A DNA stretch of 64,000 nucleotides from JAGXFP01 sp039714535 (GTDB lineage Bacteria; Desulfobacterota; Desulfobulbia; Desulfobulbales; JAGXFP01). Positions 30,482 to 40,208 of the stretch are shown here, piece after piece; position 1 is the first letter of the stretch, and every line of letters begins with the position of its first letter. The notes beneath the pieces are model-generated. The model did not search any database and had not been told where the DNA came from. It saw only the letters and a list, made by a program, of their open reading frames with translations. A program made the translations under genes and the position numbers. The stretch covers positions 1 to 64,000 of the forward strand of contig JBDLJC010000017.1 in assembly GCA_039714535.1 (NCBI GenBank), in the 5' to 3' direction.

Positions 30482-33271
30482 ATGGATTACCGGGCGACGC
30501 TCAACCTGCCCCAGACCAAATTCAAGATGAAGGCCAATCTGGCCCAGCGCGAGCCGGAATTCTTGAAGAAGTGGGATAAGGAAAAACTCTACGAAAAATT
30601 GCTGGCGGTCTCCGCCGATCGTCCTTCCTACGTCCTGCACGATGGCCCTCCATATGCCAATGGCCATCTCCATATGGGCCATGCCCTGAACAAGATCCTG
30701 AAGGATATTATTCTGCGTTCCAAGCGAATGAACGGTTTTCAGTGCGTCTTCGTGCCCGGTTGGGATTGTCATGGCCTGCCTATCGAACTTAACGTCGATA
30801 AGGAACTTGGCGCCAAGAAGAAAGAGATCAGTAAGCTCGCCTTTCGCAAAGCCTGCCGCAAATACGCCGGTAAATGGATCAAGACCCAGAAGAAGGAGTT
30901 TCAGCGCTTAGGGGTTCTCGGTGACTGGGACAATCCTTATCTTACCATTAATTATACTTATGAAGCAGCCACGGCCCGGGAATTTAATAAATTCCTGATG
31001 AACGGCTCGGTGGTTCGCAGTAAAAAACCGGTCCACTGGTGCCCTTCCTGTAAGACGGCGCTGGCCGAGGCCGAGGTGGAGTATGATGATCATACCTCCG
31101 ATTCAATCTATGTGAAATTTCCGGTTGTCGGCGATATTGAGGACGTGATCCCTGCTGCGGCAGGCCACGAGGTCTCTGCGGTGATCTGGACCACCACCCC
31201 CTGGACCCTGCCGGCCAACCTGGCGGTGGCCTTTCATCCTGATTTTACCTATGCGGCGGTCAAGGTTGGTAACGAAATCTGGATTCTGGCCGAGGGGCTG
31301 GTTGAACAGGCCTTTGCTGAATTCGGCATCGAAGACTATCAGATCCTTAACACCTTCTCGGCCACTGGCCTGGAAGGCCGCAAGTGCCGCCATCCTTTTC
31401 TGGATCGGGACTCGCTAATGGTCTTGGCCGACTATGTGACCCTGGAGACCGGTACCGGCTGTGTTCATACCGCTCCCGGTCATGGCCGCGAGGATTATCT
31501 GACCGGGATCAAATATGAACTGGAGATCCTTTCGCCGGTTGATAACCGCGGGGTTTTTACCGCTGAAGCCGGACCCTATGTTGATCAGTTCTATAAAAAG
31601 GCCAATCCGGTGATCTGTGAAGATCTGCAGAAGAGTAAGCATCTGATTAAACACAGTCCTCTGTCGCACAGTTATCCCCACTGCTGGCGCTGTAAGAAGC
31701 CGGTGATCTTCCGGGCGACCGAGCAGTGGTTTATCGGCATGGAGAAAAATGATCTGCGCGAGCGAGCCTTGAAGGCGATCCGCGAGGTGCAATGGGTGCC
31801 AAGTTGGGGGATGGACCGGATCTACGGCATGGTCGAGACCCGTCCTGACTGGTGTTTGTCCCGGCAGCGGGCCTGGGGCGTGCCGATTACCGCGATCCTC
31901 TGTCGGGATTGCGGCACCGTCCAGAATGATGAGGAGGTTAATCGCCGGATCGATGAACTTTTCCTGAAAGAGGGGGCCGATGCCTGGTTTTCCCATGAGA
32001 TCGTTGATTTCCTCGGTGAGGGCGCGGCCTGTAAAGATTGTGGTTCGACCAACTTTGAGCAGGAAGAGGATATTCTCGATGTCTGGTTTGATTCCGGCAC
32101 CAGTTATGCCGCAGTCCTAGATCAGCGTGATGAGCTTTCTACGCCGGCCGACCTGTATCTTGAGGGCAGCGATCAGCATCGCGGCTGGTTCCAGAGCTCC
32201 TTGCTGGCCGCAGTCGGCACCCGCGACACCCCGCCCTATAAGGCCGTGCTGACCCACGGTTTTGTGGTTGACGAGAATGGACGGAAGATGTCCAAGAGTG
32301 TCGGCAATGTTATCGCCCCGGAAAAGATCATCAAGCAGCATGGCGCTGAGATTCTCCGCCTCTGGGTCGCCTCCGAGGATTATCGGGACGACATCAAGAT
32401 CTCCAATAATATTATTCAGCAGTTGTCCGACGCCTATCGCAAGATCAGAAACACCCTGCGTTATCTGCTGGGCAATATCGGTGATTTCGATCCGGCCAAG
32501 GACCGGGTGGCCTATGAGGAACTGCCCGAGATCGACCAGTGGGCCCTATCCCAGTTGGACCGTTTGCAGAAGAAGATCTGCGGCGCCTATGATTCCTTTG
32601 AATTTCACGCCATTTTCCATGGCCTCCTCTATTTCTGTACGGTGACCATGAGCTCCTTTTACCTTGATATTATCAAGGATCGGCTCTACACCTCGGCGCC
32701 GGACTCGGCCGATAGAAGGGCGGCCCAGACCGTGCTCTATGAATTGTCGGACCGGCTTTTGCGATTGATGGCCCCGGTTCTGACCTTCACGGCAGCCGAG
32801 GCCTGGGACCATCTGCCGCCGGTTCCTGACCGGGAAGAGGATGTGGCGCTGGCAGCCTTTCCGACTTTCAATGATGTCTGGTCCCGGCCCGATTTGGACG
32901 AGAAGTGGGAGAAGTTGATTCAGGTTCGGGGAGAATTGACCAAGGTTCTGGAGCTGGCCCGGCAGAATAAAGTGATCGGCCATCCCCTTGAGGCGGCGGT
33001 CGAGATCAAGGTCGGCGGTGAACTTGGAGAATTTTTAGGGCAAAACTGGCAGATCCTCAAAACCATTGCCATTGTCTCTGAACTTCGCCGGGTTGAGGAG
33101 ATCTCAGCCGAAGCGGTGACCTCCGAGGAGCTGCCCGATCTGATGATTATGGTCAAGTCGGCATCGGGTGAAAAATGCGAACGGTGCTGGACCAGGGCCG
33201 ACTCGGTTGGTGATACAACCGATCATCCGACCATTTGCAGTCGCTGTGTCGACGTGGTGAGCGGCCTATGA
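30482..33271 (+). CDS. ileS: isoleucyl-tRNA synthetase
   Basis: 929 residues, bacterial-type IleRS. HIGH motif GHLHMGH near residue 61, KMSKS near residue 603, the editing domain with TTPWTLPANLA, and a C-terminal zinc finger (CERCW ... CSRC). Start ATG 30482 with AGGAGA upstream. Its TGA overlaps the lspA ATG, a common pairing. Confidence 0.98.
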   Translation: MDYRATLNLPQTKFKMKANLAQREPEFLKKWDKEKLYEKLLAVSADRPSYVLHDGPPYANGHLHMGHALNKILKDIILRSKRMNGFQCVFVPGWDCHGLPIELNVDKELGAKKKEISKLAFRKACRKYAGKWIKTQKKEFQRLGVLGDWDNPYLTINYTYEAATAREFNKFLMNGSVVRSKKPVHWCPSCKTALAEAEVEYDDHTSDSIYVKFPVVGDIEDVIPAAAGHEVSAVIWTTTPWTLPANLAVAFHPDFTYAAVKVGNEIWILAEGLVEQAFAEFGIEDYQILNTFSATGLEGRKCRHPFLDRDSLMVLADYVTLETGTGCVHTAPGHGREDYLTGIKYELEILSPVDNRGVFTAEAGPYVDQFYKKANPVICEDLQKSKHLIKHSPLSHSYPHCWRCKKPVIFRATEQWFIGMEKNDLRERALKAIREVQWVPSWGMDRIYGMVETRPDWCLSRQRAWGVPITAILCRDCGTVQNDEEVNRRIDELFLKEGADAWFSHEIVDFLGEGAACKDCGSTNFEQEEDILDVWFDSGTSYAAVLDQRDELSTPADLYLEGSDQHRGWFQSSLLAAVGTRDTPPYKAVLTHGFVVDENGRKMSKSVGNVIAPEKIIKQHGAEILRLWVASEDYRDDIKISNNIIQQLSDAYRKIRNTLRYLLGNIGDFDPAKDRVAYEELPEIDQWALSQLDRLQKKICGAYDSFEFHAIFHGLLYFCTVTMSSFYLDIIKDRLYTSAPDSADRRAAQTVLYELSDRLLRLMAPVLTFTAAEAWDHLPPVPDREEDVALAAFPTFNDVWSRPDLDEKWEKLIQVRGELTKVLELARQNKVIGHPLEAAVEIKVGGELGEFLGQNWQILKTIAIVSELRRVEEISAEAVTSEELPDLMIMVKSASGEKCERCWTRADSVGDTTDHPTICSRCVDVVSGL

Positions 33272-33777
33272 AATTGTCTTCGCCCTGGAGTCCGGCCCTA
33301 ATCGCGGCAGCGGTTGTTTTCCTGGATCAGATGACTAAGTGGTGGATCCTGTCGACCTTCCAACTTTATGAATCGCTGCCCGTTATTCCCGGCTTTTTCG
33401 ATCTGACCTTTGTGGTCAATACCGGCGCGGCCTTTGGGATGCTGGCCGGGGAACAGAATTTATGGCGGCAGCTGTTTTTTATTACAACCACTCTGGTCGC
33501 CTTGGTGGTGCTCTGTTTTGCCTTCCGGCAGTATCGGTATGAAGGACGGTCGTATGTAATCGGCATCGGTCTGGTCGGTGGCGGGGCCTTGGGTAATCTG
33601 GTTGATCGACTTCGTTTTGGGCATGTGGTGGATTTTCTCGATTTTTCGATAAGGGGTCATCACTGGCCGGCCTTTAATGTGGCGGATTCGGCCATTACCG
33701 TCGGAGTCGCCTTTTTTCTGCTGGCCAGCTTTCTGGAGATCAGAAGAGAGCGGTCGTCGGAAGTTGCTGAGCCATAA
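33268..33777 (+). CDS. lspA: lipoprotein signal peptidase II
   Basis: 169 residues from ATG 33268, overlapping the ileS stop. Four membrane helices. The catalytic Asp pair is in GNLVDRL and FNVADSAI, and the conserved VVNTGAAFG segment is present. It removes signal peptides of the several lipoproteins encoded in this window. Confidence 0.96.
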   Translation: MKLSSPWSPALIAAAVVFLDQMTKWWILSTFQLYESLPVIPGFFDLTFVVNTGAAFGMLAGEQNLWRQLFFITTTLVALVVLCFAFRQYRYEGRSYVIGIGLVGGGALGNLVDRLRFGHVVDFLDFSIRGHHWPAFNVADSAITVGVAFFLLASFLEIRRERSSEVAEP

Positions 33778-33829
33778 TGTTCGCAGTTTTAGCTTAGTTG
33801 TGATGCCATTAATCAATAGGAGTAGTTAA

Positions 33830-34771
33830 ATGTCAGATAATAAAATAGCCTTTCTCTTTCCCGGCCAGGGTTCCCAGTTTGTTGGCATGGGTAAAGAATT
33901 TATGGAAACTGATGAGTCGGCCAAGTCGTTGATGGCCAAGGCGGCTGAGATCAGTGGCTATCCCCTGGAGAAGCTCTGCCTGGAAGGGCCGATGGAGGAG
34001 TTGACCCGCACCGCCCATCTGCAACCGGCCGTGACGGTTTTGAATCTTATCTGCCTGAATGCTTTACGCGATGGTGGGGTTACTCCTGATTTCGTGGCTG
34101 GGCATAGCCTTGGTGAGTATGCGGCCCTTTGCGGCGCCGGGGTTTTGAGTCCGGAAGACACCCTGCATCTGGTGACCGAGCGGGGGCGGTTGATGGAGAG
34201 GGAGGCCAATCGTAACCCCGGGGTGATGCACGCTATTCTCGGGATGACCATTGCTGAAGTCATGACTATCGTTGTTGAGGTTAAAGATAAAGGCGTAATT
34301 ACGGCGGCCAATCATAATTCCGAGAAACAGATTGTGGTTTCCGGTGAGGCGGCCCCTCTGGAGGCGGCGGCGGCTCTTGTTGCGGAGCGGGGCGGCAGGG
34401 CGATTCCCCTGAAAGTCAGCGGGGCCTGGCATAGCGATCTGGTTGCCGGTGCGGTTGAAGATTTTTCGGCGGTTATGGGCGAAGTGGAGTTCAAGACCCC
34501 GCAGGTGCCGCTTATCTTTAATGTTACGGCCGCTGAAGAGCAAGACCCGGCGGTTATTCGAGCCATGATGGCGCGGCAGATCTCCTCGACGGTCAAGTGG
34601 TTCGATATAATGAACGGCTTGATGGCCCAAGGCGTGCGGACCTTTGTTGAGGTCGGGCCTAAAAATGTCCTCTCAGGTCTGGCCAAGAAGATCATTCCCA
34701 AGGGCGATGAGTATCGCTTGTTTCAGGTCGATACGCCCGAGGCCGTGGCGGCCTGTATCAGGGAATTATAA
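33830..34771 (+). CDS. fabD: malonyl-CoA:ACP transacylase
   Basis: 313 residues. The nucleophile elbow GHSLGEYAAL holds the catalytic Ser, GQGSQFVGMG is the N-terminal signature, and the catalytic His is in GAWHSDL. It supplies malonyl-ACP for fatty-acid synthesis. No other fab genes adjoin, so it is an isolated copy between lspA and ffh. Confidence 0.95.
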   Translation: MSDNKIAFLFPGQGSQFVGMGKEFMETDESAKSLMAKAAEISGYPLEKLCLEGPMEELTRTAHLQPAVTVLNLICLNALRDGGVTPDFVAGHSLGEYAALCGAGVLSPEDTLHLVTERGRLMEREANRNPGVMHAILGMTIAEVMTIVVEVKDKGVITAANHNSEKQIVVSGEAAPLEAAAALVAERGGRAIPLKVSGAWHSDLVAGAVEDFSAVMGEVEFKTPQVPLIFNVTAAEEQDPAVIRAMMARQISSTVKWFDIMNGLMAQGVRTFVEVGPKNVLSGLAKKIIPKGDEYRLFQVDTPEAVAACIREL

Positions 34772-34808
34772 GCGTCTGCGCTAATGATAATGGGCCCGTT
34801 AATGGTGC

Positions 34809-34837
34809 TTGACATGAGCCGCTTATCCATGTATGTT
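34809..34837 (+). promoter_or_regulatory. sigma70-like promoter for ffh
   Basis: TTGACA (34809-34814), a 17-base spacer, then TATGTT (34832-34837), about 90 bases before the ffh ATG. Confidence 0.55.
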
Positions 34838-34927
34838 TTCGTGTTTTCTTGGGAAAATTAACAATAGAAGGCTTAAGGCCCCTGTGATGGCAAAGTCTTC
34901 TTTTCTTTTTTTGGTTGATTACTGAAA

Positions 34928-36298
34928 ATGTTCGATAATTTATCAGACCGTCTTCATTCCACCTTAAAGACGCTGCGTGGTCATGGCAAGTTGACCGACA
35001 GTAACATTAAGGAGGCTATGGATGAGGTTCGTCAGGCCCTGCTTGAGGCCGATGTCAACTTCAAGGTCGTTAAAGATTTTATAGCCTCAGTTTCGGAGAA
35101 GGCGGTTGGCCATGAGGTTCTGACCAGTCTTGCTCCCGGGCAGCAGGTCATCAAGATTGTTCAGGAACACCTGACCGAACTGTTGGGTGGAACAACTGAA
35201 GGCCTTAATCTTAAAGGACCGCAACCGGCTGTGATCATGCTGGTTGGTCTCCAGGGTTCGGGTAAGACCACCACCTCCGGTAAGCTGGCCAGAATGCTCC
35301 AGAAGCAGGGGCGGCGTCCCTATCTGGTGCCTGTCGATGTCTATCGACCGGCCGCGATTGAGCAGTTGACGGTGTTGGGTAAGAGTTTGTCCCTGCCGGT
35401 CCATCCGTCCGATTCCAGCCTTGATCCGGTGGCTATCTGCCGGGCGGCGGTCGCAGCGGCCAAAGTCAAGAATTGTGACACCCTGATTATTGATACGGCC
35501 GGGCGTCTTCATGTTGACGAAGAGCTCATGGGCGAGCTTGGTCGGATTAAGGCTGAGGTAAGACCGGCCGAGATTCTTTTTGTGGCTGATGCCATGACCG
35601 GCCAGGATGCGGTCACCGTAGCGGCCAAGTTTAATGATGATCTCGCCATTTCCGGGGTGGTTCTCACCAAGATGGATGGTGATGCCCGTGGTGGCGGCGC
35701 CTTATCCATCAAGAAGGTTACGGATCGGCCCATTAAGTTTGTCGGGGTCGGCGAAGGTCTCGATGCCCTGGAAGTTTTTCATCCGGACCGGCTGGCATCC
35801 CGGATTCTCGGCATGGGCGATGTCCTCACCCTGATTGAGAAGGCTGAGGCGGTTGTTGATAAGAAGCAGGCCGAGCAGCTTGCCAAGAAGATCAGGCGTA
35901 ATGCTTTTACCCTTGAGGATTTTAGGGGTCAGATTCAGCAGATCAAAAAGATGGGTAATCTTGATCAGCTGATGGGCATGGTTCCCGGCATGAATAAGTT
36001 GAAGCAGATGGGCAATATGCCTAAGCCCGATGAAGGTGAACTGGGGCGGATAGAGGCAATTATCGGCTCGATGACTGCCCAGGAACGCCAACGTTATGAA
36101 ATTATTAATTCCAGCCGTCGGCAGAGGATTGCCCGGGGGAGTGGAACCACGGTTCAGGATGTAAATAAGGTCATTAAGAGTTATTCTGAAATGCTCAAGA
36201 TGATGAAGAAGATGAAAGGCAAGGGTGTTTTCGGTGGCGGTGGCGGTGGTGCTGTCGGCAAGAAAAAGAGAAAAAGACCCAAAGGGTTGTTTAGATAA
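34928..36298 (+). CDS. ffh: signal recognition particle protein Ffh
   Basis: 456 residues: N domain, GTPase G domain (GLQGSGKTTT, DTAGR, TKMDGDARGG) and a Met-rich M domain (MGMVPGMNKLKQMG) that binds signal peptides and 4.5S RNA. The C-terminus ends in a six-residue glycine run and a basic tail. It starts the ffh-rpsP-khpA-rimM-trmD operon. Confidence 0.97.
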   Translation: MFDNLSDRLHSTLKTLRGHGKLTDSNIKEAMDEVRQALLEADVNFKVVKDFIASVSEKAVGHEVLTSLAPGQQVIKIVQEHLTELLGGTTEGLNLKGPQPAVIMLVGLQGSGKTTTSGKLARMLQKQGRRPYLVPVDVYRPAAIEQLTVLGKSLSLPVHPSDSSLDPVAICRAAVAAAKVKNCDTLIIDTAGRLHVDEELMGELGRIKAEVRPAEILFVADAMTGQDAVTVAAKFNDDLAISGVVLTKMDGDARGGGALSIKKVTDRPIKFVGVGEGLDALEVFHPDRLASRILGMGDVLTLIEKAEAVVDKKQAEQLAKKIRRNAFTLEDFRGQIQQIKKMGNLDQLMGMVPGMNKLKQMGNMPKPDEGELGRIEAIIGSMTAQERQRYEIINSSRRQRIARGSGTTVQDVNKVIKSYSEMLKMMKKMKGKGVFGGGGGGAVGKKKRKRPKGLFR

Positions 36299-36317
36299 TC
36301 ATAGTGAGGAGGAAGTA

Positions 36318-36569
36318 ATGGCTGTTAAAGTTCGTTTGGCCAGGTTGGGCAGGAAGAAAAAGCCGTTTTATCGTATTGTTGTCGCCAGTTCACAGGCACC
36401 CAGGGATGGTAAGTTCCTGGAGATTGTCGGCACCTACGATCCTTTGAAGGATCCGGCTGAAATCACAATCAAGCATGAGCAACTGCAGAAATGGCTTGAT
36501 AAAGGCGCTATCCCGACCGATACGGTCAGGAGCCTCATGGTCAAGAATCCCGCTCCGGCAGCAGAGTAA
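36318..36569 (+). CDS. rpsP: 30S ribosomal protein S16
   Basis: 83 residues from ATG 36318 (MAVKVRLARLGRKKKPFYRI), with GAGGAGG directly upstream. Full-length S16. It follows ffh after 19 bases. Confidence 0.98.
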   Translation: MAVKVRLARLGRKKKPFYRIVVASSQAPRDGKFLEIVGTYDPLKDPAEITIKHEQLQKWLDKGAIPTDTVRSLMVKNPAPAAE

Positions 36570-36575
36570 TTTGCC

Positions 36576-36806
36576 ATGAAGGAGCTGGTGAAATTTATTG
36601 CCTCAGCCCTGGTTGATGATCGCGATGCTGTCCAGGTAAATGAGGTGGAGCGTGACGACGCCACGGTCTATGAACTTCTGGTTGCCAAGGAAGATCTGGG
36701 CAAGGTTATCGGTAAGCAGGGGCGTACGGCTCGAGCTATTCGCTCTTTGCTGACGGCCTCGGCTGGGAAGGATAATCGCAAGGCCCGCTTGGAGATCCTC
36801 GATTGA
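36576..36806 (+). CDS. khpA: KH-domain RNA-binding protein KhpA
   Basis: 76 residues (YlqC/KhpA). One KH domain with the GKVIGKQGRTARAIR loop equivalent to GxxG. It binds RNA, often with KhpB. Six bases separate it from rpsP. Confidence 0.95.
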   Translation: MKELVKFIASALVDDRDAVQVNEVERDDATVYELLVAKEDLGKVIGKQGRTARAIRSLLTASAGKDNRKARLEILD

Positions 36807-36834
36807 TCTCTATTGAACGGTTGCAGGTGTAAGA

Positions 36835-37383
36835 TTGGCTATTCAGCAATCTGCACTTGATTCCGGCAATCTGGTTCGGGTCGGCAGAGTGGGCAAGGCC
36901 CACGGTATTAAGGGTGAACTTAAGGTTCTGCCTGATTTCGGCCCACCCGAAGATTTCCTGAATTACCTAGAAGTGTCGCTTGTTTTTCCTGATACGGATT
37001 CCCGGCAGGACTATAAGGTCAGCCGTTGTCGGCCCCAGGCCAAGATCGTTATCCTGCAGCTGGATGGCATCAACGACCGAACCATGGCCGAGGCTCTTAA
37101 CGGGACTGAAGTTTGGATTGACAAGAAGTCTTTGCCGGATCTGCCCGCTGGGGATTTTTATTGGCACGATCTGGTCGGTTTGCAGGTTGAGACCGAGAGC
37201 GGCCGGAAGCTGGGTCGGGTTGAAACCCTGTTGGCTACCGGTGGCCACGATATTCTGGTGGTGCTTGGCACTGGTCGGGAATATCTTATCCCTCTGGATA
37301 AAGAATTTCTGTTAAACAGGGACGGTGTTGCCGGTATCTTAACTGTAGCAGAGGTGCCGGGTCTTTTTGAAATAAATGATTGA
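36835..37383 (+). CDS. rimM: ribosome maturation factor RimM
   Basis: 182 residues, two beta-barrel domains. VGRVGKAHGIKGELKV is the family N-terminus, followed by the PRC-like barrel (DFYWHDLVGLQVETESG). It assists 30S head assembly with S19. Start is probably TTG 36835, with GCAGGTG upstream. Confidence 0.95.
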   Translation: MAIQQSALDSGNLVRVGRVGKAHGIKGELKVLPDFGPPEDFLNYLEVSLVFPDTDSRQDYKVSRCRPQAKIVILQLDGINDRTMAEALNGTEVWIDKKSLPDLPAGDFYWHDLVGLQVETESGRKLGRVETLLATGGHDILVVLGTGREYLIPLDKEFLLNRDGVAGILTVAEVPGLFEIND

Positions 37384-37406
37384 TTAGGGTCGGACCCTGC
37401 TTTGCC

Positions 37407-38192
37407 ATGCGATTCGATATCCTCACAATTTTCCCCGACCTTCTAACTTCCCCTTTGCAAGAGGGGATCATCCGCCGGGCCATTCAAGACGATAAAATAG
37501 AGGTGGCAATCCATAATATCCGGGATTTTGCCACCGACAAGCATGCCATGACCGACGACCGGCCTTTCGGGGGTGGGGAGGGTATGGTCATGAAGCCCGA
37601 ACCGATCGCGGCCGCGCTGGCAAAGGTCAAAGATGAGGGTGGAGCGGGCCGGGTTGTTTTCTTAAGCCCCCAGGGTAAGACCTTCACCCAGAAAAAAGCG
37701 GAGGAGTTGGCCCAGCTTGACCATCTTGTTTTGTTGTGTGGTCGTTACGAAGGGGTTGATGAGCGGGTAATTGATCACTATGTCGATGAAGAGATCTCTA
37801 TCGGTGACTATATCCTGACCGGCGGTGAATTGGCCGCCATGGTCATGATCGATGCCATTACCAGATTGCAACCCGGTGTTTTGGGCTGCGCCGATTCCGT
37901 GGGCCAGGATACTTTTAGTCGAGGGATGCTCAAGCATCCTCAATATACCAGGCCGCGGGAGTTCCAGGGGGTGGAAGTTCCTGTTGAGTTACTGTCCGGT
38001 GATCATGCTCTGGTCAGAGACTGGCGGTTGGTGGCGGCAGTCAGACAGACCCTGGGCAAGCGTCCGGAGCTCTTGGCCCAGGTGGATTTTACCCCTGTGG
38101 AGAAAAAGATCCTGGTCAAGGCCGGGCTCTGGCTTGAGATAGAGCGGGTCCTCACCGATCAGGATTTGTCTTCTGTTGAATCTGGCGGTTAA
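37407..38192 (+). CDS. trmD: tRNA (guanine37-N1)-methyltransferase TrmD
   Basis: 261 residues from ATG 37407 (MRFDILTIFPDL); an earlier TTG at 37380 would add nine residues. The SPOUT knot signatures are LSPQGKTFTQ, LCGRYEGVDERV and SIGDYILTGGE. It makes m1G37 and prevents frameshifting. Confidence 0.97.
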   Translation: MRFDILTIFPDLLTSPLQEGIIRRAIQDDKIEVAIHNIRDFATDKHAMTDDRPFGGGEGMVMKPEPIAAALAKVKDEGGAGRVVFLSPQGKTFTQKKAEELAQLDHLVLLCGRYEGVDERVIDHYVDEEISIGDYILTGGELAAMVMIDAITRLQPGVLGCADSVGQDTFSRGMLKHPQYTRPREFQGVEVPVELLSGDHALVRDWRLVAAVRQTLGKRPELLAQVDFTPVEKKILVKAGLWLEIERVLTDQDLSSVESGG

Positions 38193-38228
38193 AGAGGTGT
38201 TCTAATCAAAGACGAGATAGGACATCAG

Positions 38229-38783
38229 TTGCGGGTTGATCTGGCCCTGATCCACTATCCGGTTTGTAATCGCAATCAGGAGATCATCGGTTCGGCGGTC
38301 ACTAATCTTGATCTGCACGATATTGCCAGGGCTGGTCGAACTTTCGGCATCGATAGATATTATCTGGTGACCCCGTTTGCTGATCAGCAGCAGTTAGTCA
38401 AAGATATTCTTGATCACTGGCAGACCGGATATGGAGCTGGTTATAATAAAGACCGCAAGGAAGCTTTAAGCATAGTTCGCCTCTGCGATGATGTGGCAGA
38501 ACTTTACCGGGAAGTAACAGCCAAGTGGCAGCAACGACCAACAGTTTTGGCCACCAGCGCTGCCAGCGCCGATCTTGCCGTAGAATATGGTGATATCCGG
38601 GCCAGGATCTTTAGCGGAGAACCGTTTCTGATTCTTTTCGGGACCGGTTGGGGGATGGCCCCGGAGTTAATGGCCGAAGTTGATGGGCTTTTGCCGCCGC
38701 TTAAGGGGCTTGGCGACTATAATCACCTGTCGGTGCGCTCGGCTGCCGCCATTATTTTGGATCGTCTCCTTGGTGATCATTAA
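38229..38783 (+). CDS. SPOUT-like RNA methyltransferase (Methyltrn_RNA_4)
   Basis: 184 residues. It matches the small SAM-dependent RNA methyltransferase family often found between trmD and rplS in deltaproteobacteria and Thermotoga. ALIHYPVCNRNQEIIGSAVTN starts the knot fold; LFGTGWGMAPE and YNHLSVRSAAAIILDRLLG are the SAM-binding end. Substrate RNA unknown. TTG 38229 is the nearest start; an upstream in-frame stretch behind AAGAGGTG lacks a standard start codon, so the N-terminus is uncertain. Confidence 0.85.
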   Translation: MRVDLALIHYPVCNRNQEIIGSAVTNLDLHDIARAGRTFGIDRYYLVTPFADQQQLVKDILDHWQTGYGAGYNKDRKEALSIVRLCDDVAELYREVTAKWQQRPTVLATSAASADLAVEYGDIRARIFSGEPFLILFGTGWGMAPELMAEVDGLLPPLKGLGDYNHLSVRSAAAIILDRLLGDH

Positions 38784-38914
38784 TGAAAATTAATGGTAAA
38801 AACAGCTGGTAGTAAAAAAAAGCACCTAATTGTAAATCAATAGTGGAAATTTTTTGTTCCATACGTTACTTTAGCGCTTCCGTTTTACGGAAATATATTT
38901 ACGGAGATATAATA

Positions 38915-39262
38915 ATGAGTGTAATAACACAGATAGAAAAAGAGCAAATGCGGTTTGATGTCCCTGACTTTCGTCCGGGCGACACGGTTAGTGTCTATAT
39001 TCGGATCATTGAGGGCACCAAGGAAAGGGTCCAGGTTTTCAAGGGTGCGGTTCTCAAACGCAAGAAGGGAACCATGAACGCCAGTTTTACGGTTCGGAAG
39101 ATGTCCCATGGGGTTGGGGTTGAAAAGACTTTTGCCCTGCATAATCCCCGTCTTGAGAAGATCGTGGTGGAAAGTCGTGGCAAGGTTCGTCGTTCGCGTC
39201 TCTATTATCTTCGTGATCTGCGTGGTAAAGCGGCCAGGATTAAGGAGCGCGGACTTCGTTGA
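38915..39262 (+). CDS. rplS: 50S ribosomal protein L19
   Basis: 115 residues from ATG 38915 (MSVITQIEKEQMR), with ACGGAGA upstream. It contains FRPGDTVSVYIRI and FTVRKMSHGVGVE. A small TTCCGT/ACGGAA hairpin (around 38877-38891) lies in its leader. Confidence 0.98.
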   Translation: MSVITQIEKEQMRFDVPDFRPGDTVSVYIRIIEGTKERVQVFKGAVLKRKKGTMNASFTVRKMSHGVGVEKTFALHNPRLEKIVVESRGKVRRSRLYYLRDLRGKAARIKERGLR

Positions 39263-39332
39263 TCCTTTAAACTGCTGTTAATCTAATCCGGCTGTTTTTT
39301 TCAGGACGGATAGGATGCATTTGAAATTATTG

Positions 39333-39373
39333 AAGCCCTGCTGATGACCTAGTGTTAACGGCGGGGCTTTTTT
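39333..39373 (+). terminator. terminator of the ribosomal operon
   Basis: AAGCCCTGC (39333-39341) pairs with GCGGGGCTT (39361-39369, one G-U), followed by a T run. Confidence 0.8.
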
Positions 39374-39385
39374 CGTTATAAAAAT

Positions 39386-39494
39386 GGTAAGCTTTCACAG
39401 GCACTGCATCTGCACGTTTTCAGAACAACCAACATAGTAAACTATAGTTGATTGCCCTGAAAACGCACATCTACAGCACTTGTAAAAGCTTACC
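39386..39494. repeat. 109-bp near-perfect palindromic element
   Basis: The outer arms GGTAAGCTTT (39386-39395) and AAAGCTTACC (39485-39494) are perfect, as are the inner CGTTTTCAG and CTGAAAACG. The bases between also pair, mostly with G-U, so the transcript could fold end to end with a loop near ACATAGTAAACTATAG. No coding potential. It lies between the rplS terminator and rnhB. Confidence 0.75.
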
Positions 39495-39548
39495 TGTTTG
39501 GAAGTAGTCTTGTTACGCTACCGGTTCGCCCGTGAACGGTTACTGAAA

Positions 39549-40208
39549 ATGACAGAATATTCCAAGTTTTTTCCCCCGACTGCTTTTATCGAAACAGATA
39601 CTTTCTCCTTTGAGCGGGAGCTTGGGCGCCAAGGCTGCGATCTGGTGGCCGGCACCGATGAGGCCGGTCGCGGCCCCTTGGCCGGCCCGGTGGTGGCGGC
39701 TTGCGTGATCCTGCCCGAGGGCTGTGATTTCGCTCTGTTCAGGGATTCCAAACAGACATCTCCTGGTGAGCGCGCGCGCCTTTATAGTCTTCTTCTCGAA
39801 ATTGGCGCCGATATCGGGGTTGGGCTAGGCACGGTCCGGGATATTGAAGAGATCAATATCCTGCAGGCATCACTGTTGGCTATGAAAAGGTCTGTGGCTG
39901 CGCTGGTGGCCAAACCCGGTTTTCTGCTGGTTGACGGCAAATTCCCGGTGCCGCTAACCATCCCTCAGATAAGCCTGGTCAAGGGGGAGTCTCGCAGCGC
40001 CTCGATTGGTGCCGCCTCTATAGTTGCCAAAGAGGAGCGGGATCGTTTAATGGCAGAGTATCATCTGCAATACCCCCAATATAATTTCGCCAGGCACAAG
40101 GGCTATCCAACTGCTGAGCACCGAAGTCTTCTTGAGCAGCATGGCCCCTGTGAAATTCATCGCCGGACCTTTAAAGGGGTGAAGGAGCACTTGACAGCCA
40201 ATGAGTAA
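39549..40208 (+). CDS. rnhB: ribonuclease HII
   Basis: 219 residues from ATG 39549; a TTG at 39498 would add 17 residues, starting next to the palindrome. The RNase HII signature GTDEAGRGPLAGPV and later Asp (LLVDGKFPVP) are intact. It removes ribonucleotides from DNA. It overlaps yraN by 8 bases. Confidence 0.94.
   Translation: MTEYSKFFPPTAFIETDTFSFERELGRQGCDLVAGTDEAGRGPLAGPVVAACVILPEGCDFALFRDSKQTSPGERARLYSLLLEIGADIGVGLGTVRDIEEINILQASLLAMKRSVAALVAKPGFLLVDGKFPVPLTIPQISLVKGESRSASIGAASIVAKEERDRLMAEYHLQYPQYNFARHKGYPTAEHRSLLEQHGPCEIHRRTFKGVKEHLTANE

Noticed and set aside
31415..31996. Long antisense frames opposite ileS
   Set aside because: Full-length IleRS with all motifs occupies the plus strand.
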